Positions 16,643 through 24,693 of a DNA stretch of 25,849 nucleotides are shown here, in pieces. Numbering within the stretch: the first letter of the stretch is position 1; each line of letters begins with the position of its first letter. The notes below the pieces were generated by a model. It did not search any database and was not told where the DNA came from. It saw only the letters and a program-made list of their open reading frames with translations. The translations under genes and the position numbers were made by a program. Source of the DNA: CAYGTK01 sp964352775 (GTDB lineage Bacteria; Bacteroidota; Bacteroidia; Chitinophagales; CAIOSU01); assembly GCA_964352775.1 (NCBI GenBank), contig CAYGTK010000030.1:1-25849 (forward strand), in the 5' to 3' direction.

Positions 16643-18091
16643 TTACCTAATAAAGGAACCTGAACTCACAACTCTCTCAGCATCATAAATACTGTAGTGA
16701 TATAGGCCCCTAGAAAGCTTTGAAATATTTACTCCCCTATTCTGCACTAATACGTTAATAAGTAGTCTTTTACCACTTACGTTATACATTTCTACAGTAA
16801 ATGTTCCATCAGGTAGCCCCTTGAAATAAATAGTTTCTCCAACAACTGGATTCGGATACATAGCAATAGCATTTCCAACTATAGCGGTCTCCTTTATTGC
16901 TGTCACCTTTTGTAAACATGGTTCGCTTGGCAAGGGTGCACCACCATTTATCAGTAAACGGTAAGATCTGTCTTCCTGCGTTGTATTAGAAAGCCCTGCA
17001 GAACCTACATTGGTAAGCGCTCTAAAGGTAATAGGGTAGGCATTATTCCTTGATAGATCTGCATTTACTACTAATTGAAATGTCCCTACAATAGTATCAC
17101 CTAAAGTAACTACCACATAACTAGCACTAGGCTGATCCAATAGGGGGCTATTTACTTCTAATTCAAACCTGTTAACTCCATTTAATGAGAAAGGAGGAAT
17201 TTTGAGAAGACGTTCTTGAATGGTGATAGTGTCACCAATATTAGCACTAAGCGAGGTAGTAATGGCCGAACTTAACAGTTGCCCTTTTGAGTTGATAGGG
17301 GCGGCAACTGTTACTTGATAGTCGAGTATTACAGAACCTACATAGCAACCCTTTCTATACTCACTTACTTTAACTGCTACAGTATACACTCCTTGTTCTT
17401 GGGGTACAGACCATTCAACAGTTCCAGAAGTGCTATTTAAAGTAAATACATTGCTAGGTCCTGGAGAGATCTGGTCAGGAAGAATGTAGCTTGGCACTTG
17501 CAGCCCCTCTCCTCTTAAAGGTGTAACTAGTTCCGCAACTAGGCTATCACCATCACTATCAAACATAGCAATATCATAACTAGAGGTATCATTCCGGGTA
17601 ATGATGAATAAAGGGGCATTAAAGAACTGCACAGAGTTATTAGGGGTGTTCGTAGTCGTATCTTGAACACTTATTTCTGTTTCAACATAAAATGGGACAT
17701 TAGCCGATTGGCCATTACCAAAATTCACTACTGAACCAACTCTATTTTGAGCTAGAACTGAAATAGTGTAAAATCCCGACCTTGGGTAATTATGAAAAGT
17801 AGAGTATTCACTATACTTTATGTTGTTAATTCCTAAAAGTTCACCTTGACCTACACCATTAGGAAGTAGAGCCCCATTATTACGAGCAACTGATAGTGGC
17901 GAAGTATTATCACCAAGATCAATAGACATACTATCTCTATCAGCAGCATTATCCAGTGTATAGGTATGTATAGTGACCTCATAGGTATAACCACTGATCC
18001 ACTTATAAGTAATGTACCCAGCTATACCATGGGTTGCATGAGAATGGATGCAGAATAAACTAGAGCACAGCAAAAATAATGATCTTATCAT
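16643..18091 (-). CDS. Secreted protein with type IX secretion (type A) sorting domain
   Basis: Predicted cargo of the Bacteroidota type IX secretion system; function otherwise unknown. The chosen start, ATG with its first base at 18091, gives 482 residues beginning with a clean signal peptide (MIRSLFLLCSSLFCIHSHA, cleavage likely before THG). A GTG 12 codons upstream would put Arg- and Lys-rich residues before it and is less likely. The mature N-terminus (THGIAGYITYKWISGYTYEV) resembles the H-x-V-G-G-E-I-T-Y opening of large gliding-motility-associated surface proteins. The body is beta-rich and PKD- or Ig-like. The last 75 or so residues, opening MYPNPVVGETIYF and closing with a GLYHYSIY and VVSSGSFIR pattern, form the C-terminal sorting domain. 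It is convergent with ftsZ. Confidence 0.85.
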   Translation of the reverse strand: MIRSLFLLCSSLFCIHSHATHGIAGYITYKWISGYTYEVTIHTYTLDNAADRDSMSIDLGDNTSPLSVARNNGALLPNGVGQGELLGINNIKYSEYSTFHNYPRSGFYTISVLAQNRVGSVVNFGNGQSANVPFYVETEISVQDTTTNTPNNSVQFFNAPLFIITRNDTSSYDIAMFDSDGDSLVAELVTPLRGEGLQVPSYILPDQISPGPSNVFTLNSTSGTVEWSVPQEQGVYTVAVKVSEYRKGCYVGSVILDYQVTVAAPINSKGQLLSSAITTSLSANIGDTITIQERLLKIPPFSLNGVNRFELEVNSPLLDQPSASYVVVTLGDTIVGTFQLVVNADLSRNNAYPITFRALTNVGSAGLSNTTQEDRSYRLLINGGAPLPSEPCLQKVTAIKETAIVGNAIAMYPNPVVGETIYFKGLPDGTFTVEMYNVSGKRLLINVLVQNRGVNISKLSRGLYHYSIYDAERVVSSGSFIR

Positions 18092-18228
18092 ACGGCAAGG
18101 TTTATATCTTCGAATTAAAAATAACACTCCTATAATAATATCAGCAAGCAGTTTACCAACTACTATTTTTTGTGTAGAGATGAGGCCTACATACTCACTT
18201 TTAAAAGACGAAAACTACAATGGAATAG

Positions 18229-18257
18229 TTGCCATATCCACGGATAAAATAATTTTG
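18229..18257 (+). promoter_or_regulatory. Promoter of the KirBac-like channel gene
   Basis: TAATTTTG at 18250-18257 matches the Bacteroidota -7 element, with TTG at 18229-18231 eighteen bases upstream as a -33 element. Transcription would begin near 18262, giving a leader of about 57 bases before the ATG at 18319. The rest of the 18092-18318 gap between divergent genes is AT-rich and holds no other feature I can support. Confidence 0.6.
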
Positions 18258-18318
18258 GCCCGTGGAACCGAATCTTCAAAAATTACGCTAACAATACACA
18301 ACGTCTTATTTTAGCCCT

Positions 18319-19242
18319 ATGTATAAAGAAACCAGAGACCCAGGTGCGGGTGCCAAGTATGGCAGCAGAACCAAGCGGGTTATTAATAAAGATGGTTCGT
18401 TCAATGTTACCCGCGTGGGTAACGCTTTTCAAGCAAGGCATATCTATCAAGAATTGATAAGTATGTCCTGGTTAGGGTTTTTCGGTATTGTGATGGCATT
18501 CTATATACTATTGAATTTTCTATTTGCCCTACTTTACCTAGTCATTGGTATTGAACAACTAAGTGGTATGCCTAGCGAAGGTTTTGGAGCTGACTTAGCC
18601 TATGCCTTTTTCTTTAGCACACAAACATTTACCACAGTAGGCTATGGAGCTATTAATCCAATTGGTTTTGCCGCTAATGTTATTGCTTCTTTTGAGGCTA
18701 TGGTAGGTTTGTTAGGTTTTGCATTTGCTACAGGATTATTATACGGACGATTTTCTCGCCCATCAGCCAGAATATTATTTAGCGAAAAAGCAATAGTTAC
18801 AAGGCTTGACGATGGACGTAAAGCCTTTGAATTTAGGATAGTAAACCAGCGCAAAAATGTATTGATGGATATGGAGGCAAGCATTCTTCTTATGACCCAC
18901 GATGCTGCTACACAAAACAGAAAGTACTACAACCTTCCACTAGAAACACCACGCATCAAGTTCTTCCCACTTAACTGGACCATTGTACACGTTATAGATG
19001 AAAAGAGCCCATTGATTGACATGACCGAGGAAAAATTCAATGCTTGCGATGCAGAAGTGCTGATATTAATAAAGGGGTTTGATGATAGCTTTAGCCAGTT
19101 CGTTCATTCTAGAAATTCGTACAAGGCGAATGAAGTAGAATGGGGTAGAAAATTTACCCGCCCATTTTATACAGATGAAGAAGGACAAATAATTCTAGAG
19201 ATAGATAAAATAGGCGAGGTAGAAAATATTGAACTAAACTAG
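18319..19242 (+). CDS. Inward-rectifier-type potassium channel (KirBac-like)
   Basis: Two-transmembrane potassium channel of the inner membrane. The order is: a polar N-terminus with an amphipathic slide-helix-like stretch (about 30-47), TM1 at about 50-78 (WLGFFGIVMAFYILLNFLFA), a pore helix, the selectivity filter T106-V-G-Y-G110, TM2 at about 118-145, and a cytoplasmic domain to residue 307. The C-terminal domain contains VTRLDDGRKAFEFRIVNQRK, matching the conserved N-Q-R region of Kir cytoplasmic domains, and FPLNWTIVHVIDEKSPL, which is nearly diagnostic of Kir channels. Length is typical of KirBac. It has its own promoter and its stop codon shares CTAG with the convergent gene. Confidence 0.93.
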   Translation: MYKETRDPGAGAKYGSRTKRVINKDGSFNVTRVGNAFQARHIYQELISMSWLGFFGIVMAFYILLNFLFALLYLVIGIEQLSGMPSEGFGADLAYAFFFSTQTFTTVGYGAINPIGFAANVIASFEAMVGLLGFAFATGLLYGRFSRPSARILFSEKAIVTRLDDGRKAFEFRIVNQRKNVLMDMEASILLMTHDAATQNRKYYNLPLETPRIKFFPLNWTIVHVIDEKSPLIDMTEEKFNACDAEVLILIKGFDDSFSQFVHSRNSYKANEVEWGRKFTRPFYTDEEGQIILEIDKIGEVENIELN

Positions 19243-19808
19243 CTGTAGCTATATTGTGGTTGCCATTTTGCCCAGCCTTCTGGCAGCAGATCCATCATAT
19301 CCCACATTATGGAATAATTATCTCCTGGACCGAAATAAGTAGATGAATGCATAAGTATTCGACCATCGTCAGTTAAGCTAAGGGCAACAATGCCAGGCCA
19401 AGCCTTACCATCTTCACTCTGCATTTTTAGGTCGGCAGCAATGGTGTTATTCTTGCGACTATACATTGGAAAATTCCAATTTCTACTGTTATAAAATTCT
19501 TGCTGCACCTCAGGAGCATCTGGTGAAACCACTACAAATGCCGCTCTATCACTTAAATGACCACTTAATCCAACAAAACCATCGGCCCACAGAGTACAAT
19601 AGCGACACCCTTTACCCATATTAAATGCCAATAGCATTTCCCTTTTGTCACCAAACAACTCATGTAGTTTCACTTCTTTTCCATCAAAATCTAAAAAGCC
19701 ATAATTAGCTATCTCCTTAGGGTTAGCTTTTCGGCGTAACTCTGCTAAGGCCTTTTTCTTTTCGCTAAGCTCTTTTTCCAACTCTTGTATTTGTGTGTTA
19801 ATTTCCAT
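19239..19808 (-). CDS. DUF899-type thioredoxin-like protein
   Basis: A cytosolic thioredoxin-fold protein of 189 residues. It begins with a charged helix or coiled coil (residues 5-30, LEKELSEKKKALAELRRKAN), as in DUF899 proteins, followed by a redox-type site NMGKGCRYCTLWADGF with Cys68 and Cys71, equivalent to the CxxC of thioredoxins and AhpC-like proteins. FVVVSPDAPEVQ and WNFPMYS continue the fold, and WDMMDLLPEGW closes it. No signal peptide is present. Its substrate is not known; a redox or stress role is only inferred. The gene stands alone on the - strand and its stop overlaps that of the channel gene by three bases. Confidence 0.8.
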   Translation of the reverse strand: MEINTQIQELEKELSEKKKALAELRRKANPKEIANYGFLDFDGKEVKLHELFGDKREMLLAFNMGKGCRYCTLWADGFVGLSGHLSDRAAFVVVSPDAPEVQQEFYNSRNWNFPMYSRKNNTIAADLKMQSEDGKAWPGIVALSLTDDGRILMHSSTYFGPGDNYSIMWDMMDLLPEGWAKWQPQYSYS

Positions 19809-19963
19809 GATATTGGGCTATATTTTAGGACTATAATTTTAGTGAAAAGATATAGTAAATTCCATAATGTTTAAAAACTCAGCGTTACTAAACTTTCAGC
19901 GAACTATAAAATAGGGTTAACCGTTGAACGTTACTGTATCTCATTTTGTATGTTGATGTTGCT

Positions 19964-19971
19964 TATATTTA
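19964..19971 (+). promoter_or_regulatory. Possible -7 element of the SulP operon
   Basis: TATATTTA differs from TAnnTTTG only in the last base. It would start a transcript near 19976, about 39 bases ahead of the SulP start codon. A TTTTG at 19944-19948 is only 15 bases upstream, which is short for a -33 element. The rest of the 19809-20014 gap is AT-rich, with a GGTTAACC palindrome at 19915-19922 and CGTTACT repeated at 19883 and 19928; no function can be assigned to these. Confidence 0.35.
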
Positions 19972-20014
19972 CTGGGCATCACCCTAACAACTAACCGAAC
20001 AATCATTACCATTT

Positions 20015-21556
20015 GTGATATCATTTAAAGACGCCAAATACGACATACCTGCTGGCTTGGTAGTTTTTTTAGTGGCTCTTCCACTCTGCATGGGTATTGC
20101 CTTAGCATCTGGTGCGCCAATATTTTCGGGCATCATTGCAGGCATTATTGGTGGGTTGATAATTGGCCCCATCTCTGGTTCTGAACTAAGTGTTAGTGGA
20201 CCTGCTGCTGGTTTAGCTGCTATTGTGTTCGCAGCCGTTCAAGACCTTGGCTTCGAGGCTTTCCTTTTTGCAGTAGTAATATCAGGTATCATCCAGTTGG
20301 TATTGGGTATAGTAAAGGCGGGGGCCATTGCTAGTTTTTTTCCAAACAGTGTGATCAAAGGTATGCTTGCTGGAATAGGTATAGTTATCTTCTTAAAGCA
20401 AATTCCCCATGCGCTTGGTAGGGATGTCGATTTTGAAGGTGATCTTGATTTCTTCCAATGGGCTGCCGATAAGGAAAATACTTTTACCGAGATAATTATA
20501 GCCATCCAAACAATGAGCTATGGGGCGGTAATTATTTCCATAGTATGCTTAGCTATTCTTTTGATCTGGCAATCGGACTTCATAAAGAACACAAAGATAG
20601 GCAGTGTGCCAGGCCCTTTATTGGTCATATTTGTAGGAGCTGGGCTAAATCAACTCTTCCTCAATTATCTCCCAGAACTTTATTTAACAGCCGAAGCAAA
20701 ACATCTGGTAAACTTACCGCTTAATACCAGCTTCAGCTCTTTCACTGATAACTTCACCACTCCTGATTGGAGCGTTTGGAATATTTTCAATCATCCCAAG
20801 GTATATTTAACGGCCTTAACACTTGCCATAATTGCCAGCCTTGAAACCCTGCTTAGCATTGAAGCTGTAGACAAAATTGACCCTCAAAAGCGCAATTCCG
20901 ACATGAACAAGGAACTCCGTGCCCAGGGTATAGGTAATACCATTTCGGGCCTTATTGGGGGCATACCTGTTACATCGGTTATTGTCCGCTCCTCTACCAA
21001 TGTGTTTAGTGGAGGTAAAACGCGATTGTCGGCCATTGTTCATGGGGTGTTCTTGTTGGGCACGGTGGCGCTAATACCTAGCGTACTTAATTTAATACCT
21101 CTGGCCAGCCTAGCTGCCATTCTATTGGTAATAGGTTATAAGTTGGCTAATGTTGACCTTTTCCGTTCTATGTGGGCGCAGGGGAAAGATCAGTTTTTAC
21201 CCTTTATTATTACCATTGTAGCTATAGTATTTACGGACCTTCTAATTGGTATTCTCATCGGTATTTTTATTGGTTTGTTGTTCGTATTGTTCAGCAATTA
21301 TAAAAAAGCCTTTACTGTAGTGCAGAAGGATAATCACTATTTGTTCCGATTTAATAAGGATGTTTCATTTCTTAACAAAGCTGCCCTTCGTCAACAACTA
21401 AGGAACTTGCCTAAAAATTCCGAAGTGATAATAGATGGTGCCAAGGCGCAATTTATTGACCATGATATAATTGACATGATCAAGGATTTTGATGAAACGG
21501 CAGGTCGGAAAAACATATCGATCACTTATATTCACTTGGATATTAGAAAAGCATAA
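20015..21556 (+). CDS. SulP-family anion transporter, probable bicarbonate or sulfate permease
   Basis: Inner-membrane SLC26/SulP transporter of 513 residues. It opens with MISFKDAKYDIPAGLVVFLV, the usual entry into TM1, with SGSELSVSGPAAGLAAI at about 55-70 as a SulP signature, and many hydrophobic spans up to about residue 425. The last 80 or so residues are a short STAS-like domain (VIIDGAKAQFIDHDIIDMI). The start is a GTG at 20015; no in-frame ATG lies near the beginning of the conserved region. A beta-carbonic anhydrase starts four bases downstream, so bicarbonate is the more likely substrate, as in SulP/carbonic anhydrase pairs elsewhere; the sequence alone does not exclude sulfate. Confidence 0.9.
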   Translation: MISFKDAKYDIPAGLVVFLVALPLCMGIALASGAPIFSGIIAGIIGGLIIGPISGSELSVSGPAAGLAAIVFAAVQDLGFEAFLFAVVISGIIQLVLGIVKAGAIASFFPNSVIKGMLAGIGIVIFLKQIPHALGRDVDFEGDLDFFQWAADKENTFTEIIIAIQTMSYGAVIISIVCLAILLIWQSDFIKNTKIGSVPGPLLVIFVGAGLNQLFLNYLPELYLTAEAKHLVNLPLNTSFSSFTDNFTTPDWSVWNIFNHPKVYLTALTLAIIASLETLLSIEAVDKIDPQKRNSDMNKELRAQGIGNTISGLIGGIPVTSVIVRSSTNVFSGGKTRLSAIVHGVFLLGTVALIPSVLNLIPLASLAAILLVIGYKLANVDLFRSMWAQGKDQFLPFIITIVAIVFTDLLIGILIGIFIGLLFVLFSNYKKAFTVVQKDNHYLFRFNKDVSFLNKAALRQQLRNLPKNSEVIIDGAKAQFIDHDIIDMIKDFDETAGRKNISITYIHLDIRKA

Positions 21557-21560
21557 TCAC

Positions 21561-22205
21561 ATGGATTCTTACAAACGACTACTACTGAACCACAAGGCCT
21601 GGATGCAAGAGAAGCTAGACCTTGATCCTGAATACTTTCACAAACTATCAGAAGAACAAAAACCTGAATTTTTATGGATAGGTTGTGCTGATAGCCGTGT
21701 GCCTGCAACGGAAATTACAGGTATGCATTCTGGTGATGTATTTGAACATAGGAATGTAGCCAACCTAATGATACATACTGACCTTAACTCTTTGAGTGTA
21801 TTACAGTATGCCGTTGAGCACTTACACGTAAAACACATTATAGTATGTGGACATTATAAATGCGGTGGGGTACAGGCTGCTTTAGGTCACGACGACTTAG
21901 GTATGCTTAACAAGTGGGTTCGAAACGTTAAGGATGTATATCGCTTACACCAAAACGAAATGGAAGCCATTAATGATCCAAATAAAAGGTGGGATAGATT
22001 AGTCCAACTCAATGTAAAAGAGCAGGTACTTAATTTAAGTAAAACTTCCATTGTTCAGCGTAGTTGGGCTAAAGGTGAGTTCCCCGTATTACATGGTTGG
22101 GTGTACGATCTGCACGAGGGCGACCTAGAAGAAATAGTAATGATGACCCGAGATGATCTTCCAAAAAACATCTATACCTACGATAGTTTTGGCGATTACG
22201 TATAG
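21561..22205 (+). CDS. Beta-class carbonic anhydrase
   Basis: Zinc enzyme interconverting CO2 and bicarbonate. The zinc ligands are Cys42, His98 and Cys101 (GCADSRVPA and CGHYKCGGV), and the catalytic Asp44-Arg46 pair is intact. HRNVANLM and SVLQYAVEHL complete the family pattern. Translation from ATG 21561 gives 214 residues starting MDSYKRLLLNHKAWMQ, which matches the usual N-terminus. The open frame extends back to 21489 inside the SulP gene, but that part is a shadow. No signal peptide is seen, so it is cytosolic. It follows the SulP gene by four bases and almost certainly shares its mRNA. Confidence 0.95.
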   Translation: MDSYKRLLLNHKAWMQEKLDLDPEYFHKLSEEQKPEFLWIGCADSRVPATEITGMHSGDVFEHRNVANLMIHTDLNSLSVLQYAVEHLHVKHIIVCGHYKCGGVQAALGHDDLGMLNKWVRNVKDVYRLHQNEMEAINDPNKRWDRLVQLNVKEQVLNLSKTSIVQRSWAKGEFPVLHGWVYDLHEGDLEEIVMMTRDDLPKNIYTYDSFGDYV

Positions 22206-22215
22206 CGCTGTGGAA

Positions 22216-22223
22216 TAATTTTG
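22216..22223 (+). promoter_or_regulatory. Promoter -7 element of the 473-residue protein gene
   Basis: TAATTTTG is an exact TAnnTTTG match in the 75-base gap after the carbonic anhydrase gene. Transcription would start near 22228. A TTTTG at 22187-22191 lies 24 bases upstream, somewhat far for a -33 element. The inverted repeat at 22243-22265 would be inside the leader. Confidence 0.5.
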
Positions 22224-22242
22224 TAGCTTTTCTTTTATAAAT

Positions 22243-22265
22243 GGTGTTAACTTACCCTTAACACC
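22243..22265. repeat. Perfect 8-bp inverted repeat in the leader
   Basis: GGTGTTAA at 22243-22250 and TTAACACC at 22258-22265 are exact reverse complements around the 7-base spacer CTTACCC. It ends 15 bases before the start codon at 22281. No T run follows, so it is not a good terminator for the carbonic anhydrase gene; a protein-binding operator or an mRNA hairpin is more likely. Confidence 0.6.
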
Positions 22266-22280
22266 AACTTCCAGAATAGA

Positions 22281-23702
22281 ATGAAATATCTACTGTTGTT
22301 ACTTGGCAATTTGCGCCAAGGGCATTGGGCGAGGTTAAAAGACCTTAAGCTCACAAATAAGGAGCAAGAGGTTTATGACTATGTGATGAACAACTTGCTG
22401 ACAACACCCCAAACATTTACTGAAATTGCTGACCTACTGAAAACCTCAGAGGGAAGTCTTCGAAAAACAACCAGCCTTCTTCTAGATAAAATACTCTATC
22501 AATTAGAGCCAAATGGAGGAATGGACCTCTATAGGACCTTAGCCAATGTATATGCCCATGGTCTGCTAAGGCATGAGATAAAGAAAGAGGAGAAGAAATT
22601 GCTAGCTAGTGATAACACTACTCAACTGGCAGAATTATATTATAATACACCAGAGCTTTTCTTGAACGGCTACGTAACAGTATACGACCTCGACTATTTT
22701 AACGATGTTATTGAGAAGTATAAAAGTTTAGGTGCTGCAACTGCTGTTGGAGTAGCAGTAATGGAGATACAAGTGCTCAAAATGCGAGTTATACTTGCCG
22801 AACGTGGCACCACCAAAGAGTCAGAGGAATATATACGACTAGGAGGCGAAATACTTAAAGAAATTGAGAAAAAAAGCTCCCTTTTAGAGAAGGGTTTTGA
22901 CCCAGTATTGGCTTATTGGGTCGATCGCATGAAAGGGGAATATGCCGAACACTTTGGCAAAACCGATAAACCTGCGATCCATTATTGGAATAAACTGCTG
23001 GATATTTATGATAAGTATAGAGAGCATTTTACCATTCGCTACGGCCTATACCCTAAATTGAATATTGGGCTTGACCACTATGATAATTCTCGCCAAGAAG
23101 AAGCCTTCACCATTTGGAACGGGCTATGGGAAGAACAGCGCGAGAATATGATGGCTAGCATATTCTTTTGCGATATTTTTTCGCAACTCTGTATCGCACT
23201 TGGAAAATATGAGCTGGCAGAGGATGTAATATTTGCCTGCTACCCTTTTGATAGAGAGAAACCATATGCTACAGAGCGGAAAGACTACTTGCCACTGGCA
23301 TCACTTTCCATTATCGCTATTATGAAAGAGGACTATGATCTTGCTTTTCAAAATTTACAATCCGCTATTCAAAAACTAGAAAAATCGACTTTCTTCATTC
23401 TTGACGTGATGCTAAGGATAATAGAGAATAGCTATTTCTTTTTGACGGGGGATGATGAAATTACTGTCAATCTGGTTACCAAAAATCTAAAATTCTATCA
23501 ATATCGAACGGGTGGAGGAGAGACTGACTTATTTAAAAGCTTTCATCAACTCACAAGGTCATTTCTCAAAATGAAATATGAGGATGTTAAGTTATCAGAA
23601 GAGCAAGAGAAATTCTATCAAGAGTGGCAACAAGGTGAATTTGCCTTTTTAGGTATACTACTTACTAAAATGAGAGCATCGCTACCACAACATAGACAGT
23701 AA
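22281..23702 (+). CDS. Unrecognised helical protein with HTH-like N-terminus and TPR-like body
   Basis: I do not recognise a named family. The 473 residues are almost entirely alpha-helical, hydrophilic and without a signal peptide or membrane segment. Residues 25-75 (from LTNKEQEVYDYVM to SLRKTTSLLLDKI) have the spacing of a winged or sigma-like helix-turn-helix: TFTEIADLLKTSEGSLRKTT could be turn plus recognition helix. The remainder has repeated helix pairs such as QLCIALGKYELAEDVIFACY and DLAFQNLQSAIQKLEKS, resembling TPR or similar solenoid repeats. This architecture is seen in several uncharacterised Bacteroidota proteins. It has its own -7 element and an inverted repeat in front, and a terminator about 78 bases behind. 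A regulatory or scaffold role is only a guess. Confidence 0.7.
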   Translation: MKYLLLLLGNLRQGHWARLKDLKLTNKEQEVYDYVMNNLLTTPQTFTEIADLLKTSEGSLRKTTSLLLDKILYQLEPNGGMDLYRTLANVYAHGLLRHEIKKEEKKLLASDNTTQLAELYYNTPELFLNGYVTVYDLDYFNDVIEKYKSLGAATAVGVAVMEIQVLKMRVILAERGTTKESEEYIRLGGEILKEIEKKSSLLEKGFDPVLAYWVDRMKGEYAEHFGKTDKPAIHYWNKLLDIYDKYREHFTIRYGLYPKLNIGLDHYDNSRQEEAFTIWNGLWEEQRENMMASIFFCDIFSQLCIALGKYELAEDVIFACYPFDREKPYATERKDYLPLASLSIIAIMKEDYDLAFQNLQSAIQKLEKSTFFILDVMLRIIENSYFFLTGDDEITVNLVTKNLKFYQYRTGGGETDLFKSFHQLTRSFLKMKYEDVKLSEEQEKFYQEWQQGEFAFLGILLTKMRASLPQHRQ

Positions 23703-23744
23703 CAAAACAAGAGTTTTGGGTTTAGGTAGGTAAGTGCAAGTTTC

Positions 23745-23813
23745 TACTTTAGCATTACCAACAACAACACATTCCGTTTAAGGCTTGGACAATGTCCAAG
23801 CCTTTTCTTTTTC
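23745..23813 (+). ncRNA. Possible very short terminated transcript
   Basis: TACTTTAG at 23745-23752 is one base away from the Bacteroidota -7 element, and TTTAG at 23721-23725 sits at a possible -33 position. A transcript from about 23757 would meet the terminator hairpin at 23780-23804 after some 25 unstructured, CAA-rich bases, giving an RNA of about 55 nucleotides. No + strand gene follows, so it is not a leader. The simpler reading is only a terminator of the preceding gene. Confidence 0.25.
23780..23813 (+). terminator. Intrinsic terminator behind the 473-residue protein gene
   Basis: A perfect 11-bp stem (arms 23780-23790 and 23794-23804, loop AAT) is followed by a T-rich tract, TTTTCTTTTTC. 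It begins about 78 bases after the stop codon at 23702. The A/T-poor inverse side gives it little chance of acting on the - strand. The remaining bases to 23908 hold nothing I can support. Confidence 0.85.
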
Positions 23814-23908
23814 TACTCGTTCGATCTTTATTACAACGTTGGATGAATTCGATTTGCATTACTAAACACTAGCTTGATATGGATCAGGTAAAAGAGAATG
23901 CTAGTAGC

Positions 23909-24664
23909 CTAGTGGTAGGCTGTTTGCTGAGCAACTACAAGGGAATCCAGATTTTTAGGTAGATAGTCGAACAGAATTTTTCTGACCATTCGGATATAGA
24001 CTGATCCTTTCTCGGAATATCGACTTAAACCTTTCGCCAAAACTAGAGGCTCAGGTTTCATACCACACATTCGCATTTCGGCCCTCACTTCACGCAAGTT
24101 AACATAGGCAAAGTGAGTATTTAGCGTCCACAAGTAATAATCTATTGATGCTTTTGAGGATGGGAAGGTTCGGTAGTAAAAATTGGCAGTACTATCATTC
24201 AATGGTCTATTCCCACACCCTTCACTCCAACATTGAATACCGAAATAATTGTTATTGTATTCCGCTTGGTAAGAGCTTCCCCAGCCCGATTCTAATATGG
24301 CTTGTGCCAAGACTAACTTCTCTGGAATGATGTCTACATGCATCAGTAGTTTCTCAATAGAAGAGACCAATTCATGCTCATCCTTTCCTTTTTCAAGTTT
24401 ATAGCCTTTGATACGGTAACGGTAAGCCATCCCATTCAAAAACTCGTAGTCTTTCTCCGAAAGCTCCTGAAATAGCAGGTATTTGATACGTAACTCAACA
24501 ATGTCGTTACGTTGTTCTATTATTTGATTATTCGCCTCCCGAATTCTCGGAAAAAAAGCTCTTACAAAATCAATATGCGATTCTGGAAGGCTTCGGTTTT
24601 GCCCAATAGAAGGGGTTTGCACACCTAATATCGCGACAAGCGCTATGACCATTGACCTACTCAT
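23909..24664 (-). CDS. Exported glucosaminidase-domain protein (Bax-like)
   Basis: Predicted peptidoglycan hydrolase of the glycoside hydrolase family 73 type (Bax-like N-acetylglucosaminidase). The first 21 residues form a signal peptide (MSRSMVIALVAILGVQTPSIG), placing it in the periplasm or envelope; an alternative start at Met5 would keep the signal. The catalytic block is LVLAQAILESGWGSSYQ with the probable general acid Glu125, followed by NNNYFGIQCW, the usual substrate-site sequence. FYYRTFPSSKASIDYYLWTL and LVLAKGLSRYSEKGSVYI match the second half of the domain. The 251 residues are near the length of Bax. It is a single gene on the - strand, not linked to the dcw operon, with a small hairpin (23906-23921) at its end that lacks a T run. 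Confidence 0.88.
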   Translation of the reverse strand: MSRSMVIALVAILGVQTPSIGQNRSLPESHIDFVRAFFPRIREANNQIIEQRNDIVELRIKYLLFQELSEKDYEFLNGMAYRYRIKGYKLEKGKDEHELVSSIEKLLMHVDIIPEKLVLAQAILESGWGSSYQAEYNNNYFGIQCWSEGCGNRPLNDSTANFYYRTFPSSKASIDYYLWTLNTHFAYVNLREVRAEMRMCGMKPEPLVLAKGLSRYSEKGSVYIRMVRKILFDYLPKNLDSLVVAQQTAYH

Positions 24665-24693
24665 TTAAACAGAGGTTCTTACAAAGTATACAT

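Noticed and set aside
18092..18127. GTG start 12 codons upstream for the T9SS cargo protein
   Set aside because: It would place a charged stretch before the signal peptide; ATG at 18091 gives a clean signal. A weak -7-like box (18116-18123 on the - strand) would also start the mRNA after the GTG.
18048..18314. 88-codon open frame on the + strand between the T9SS cargo gene and the channel gene
   Set aside because: It overlaps the signal-peptide end of the - strand gene, contains the likely channel promoter, and its translation resembles no protein I know.
21489..21560. Upstream extension of the carbonic anhydrase (24 residues)
   Set aside because: It overlaps the SulP gene and lacks family similarity; ATG 21561 gives the normal N-terminus.
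23906..23921. Hairpin AGCCTA-GTGG-TAGGCT at the end of the glucosaminidase gene
   Set aside because: The stem is only six base pairs, includes the stop codon and has no T run on the - strand, so it is not called as a terminator.
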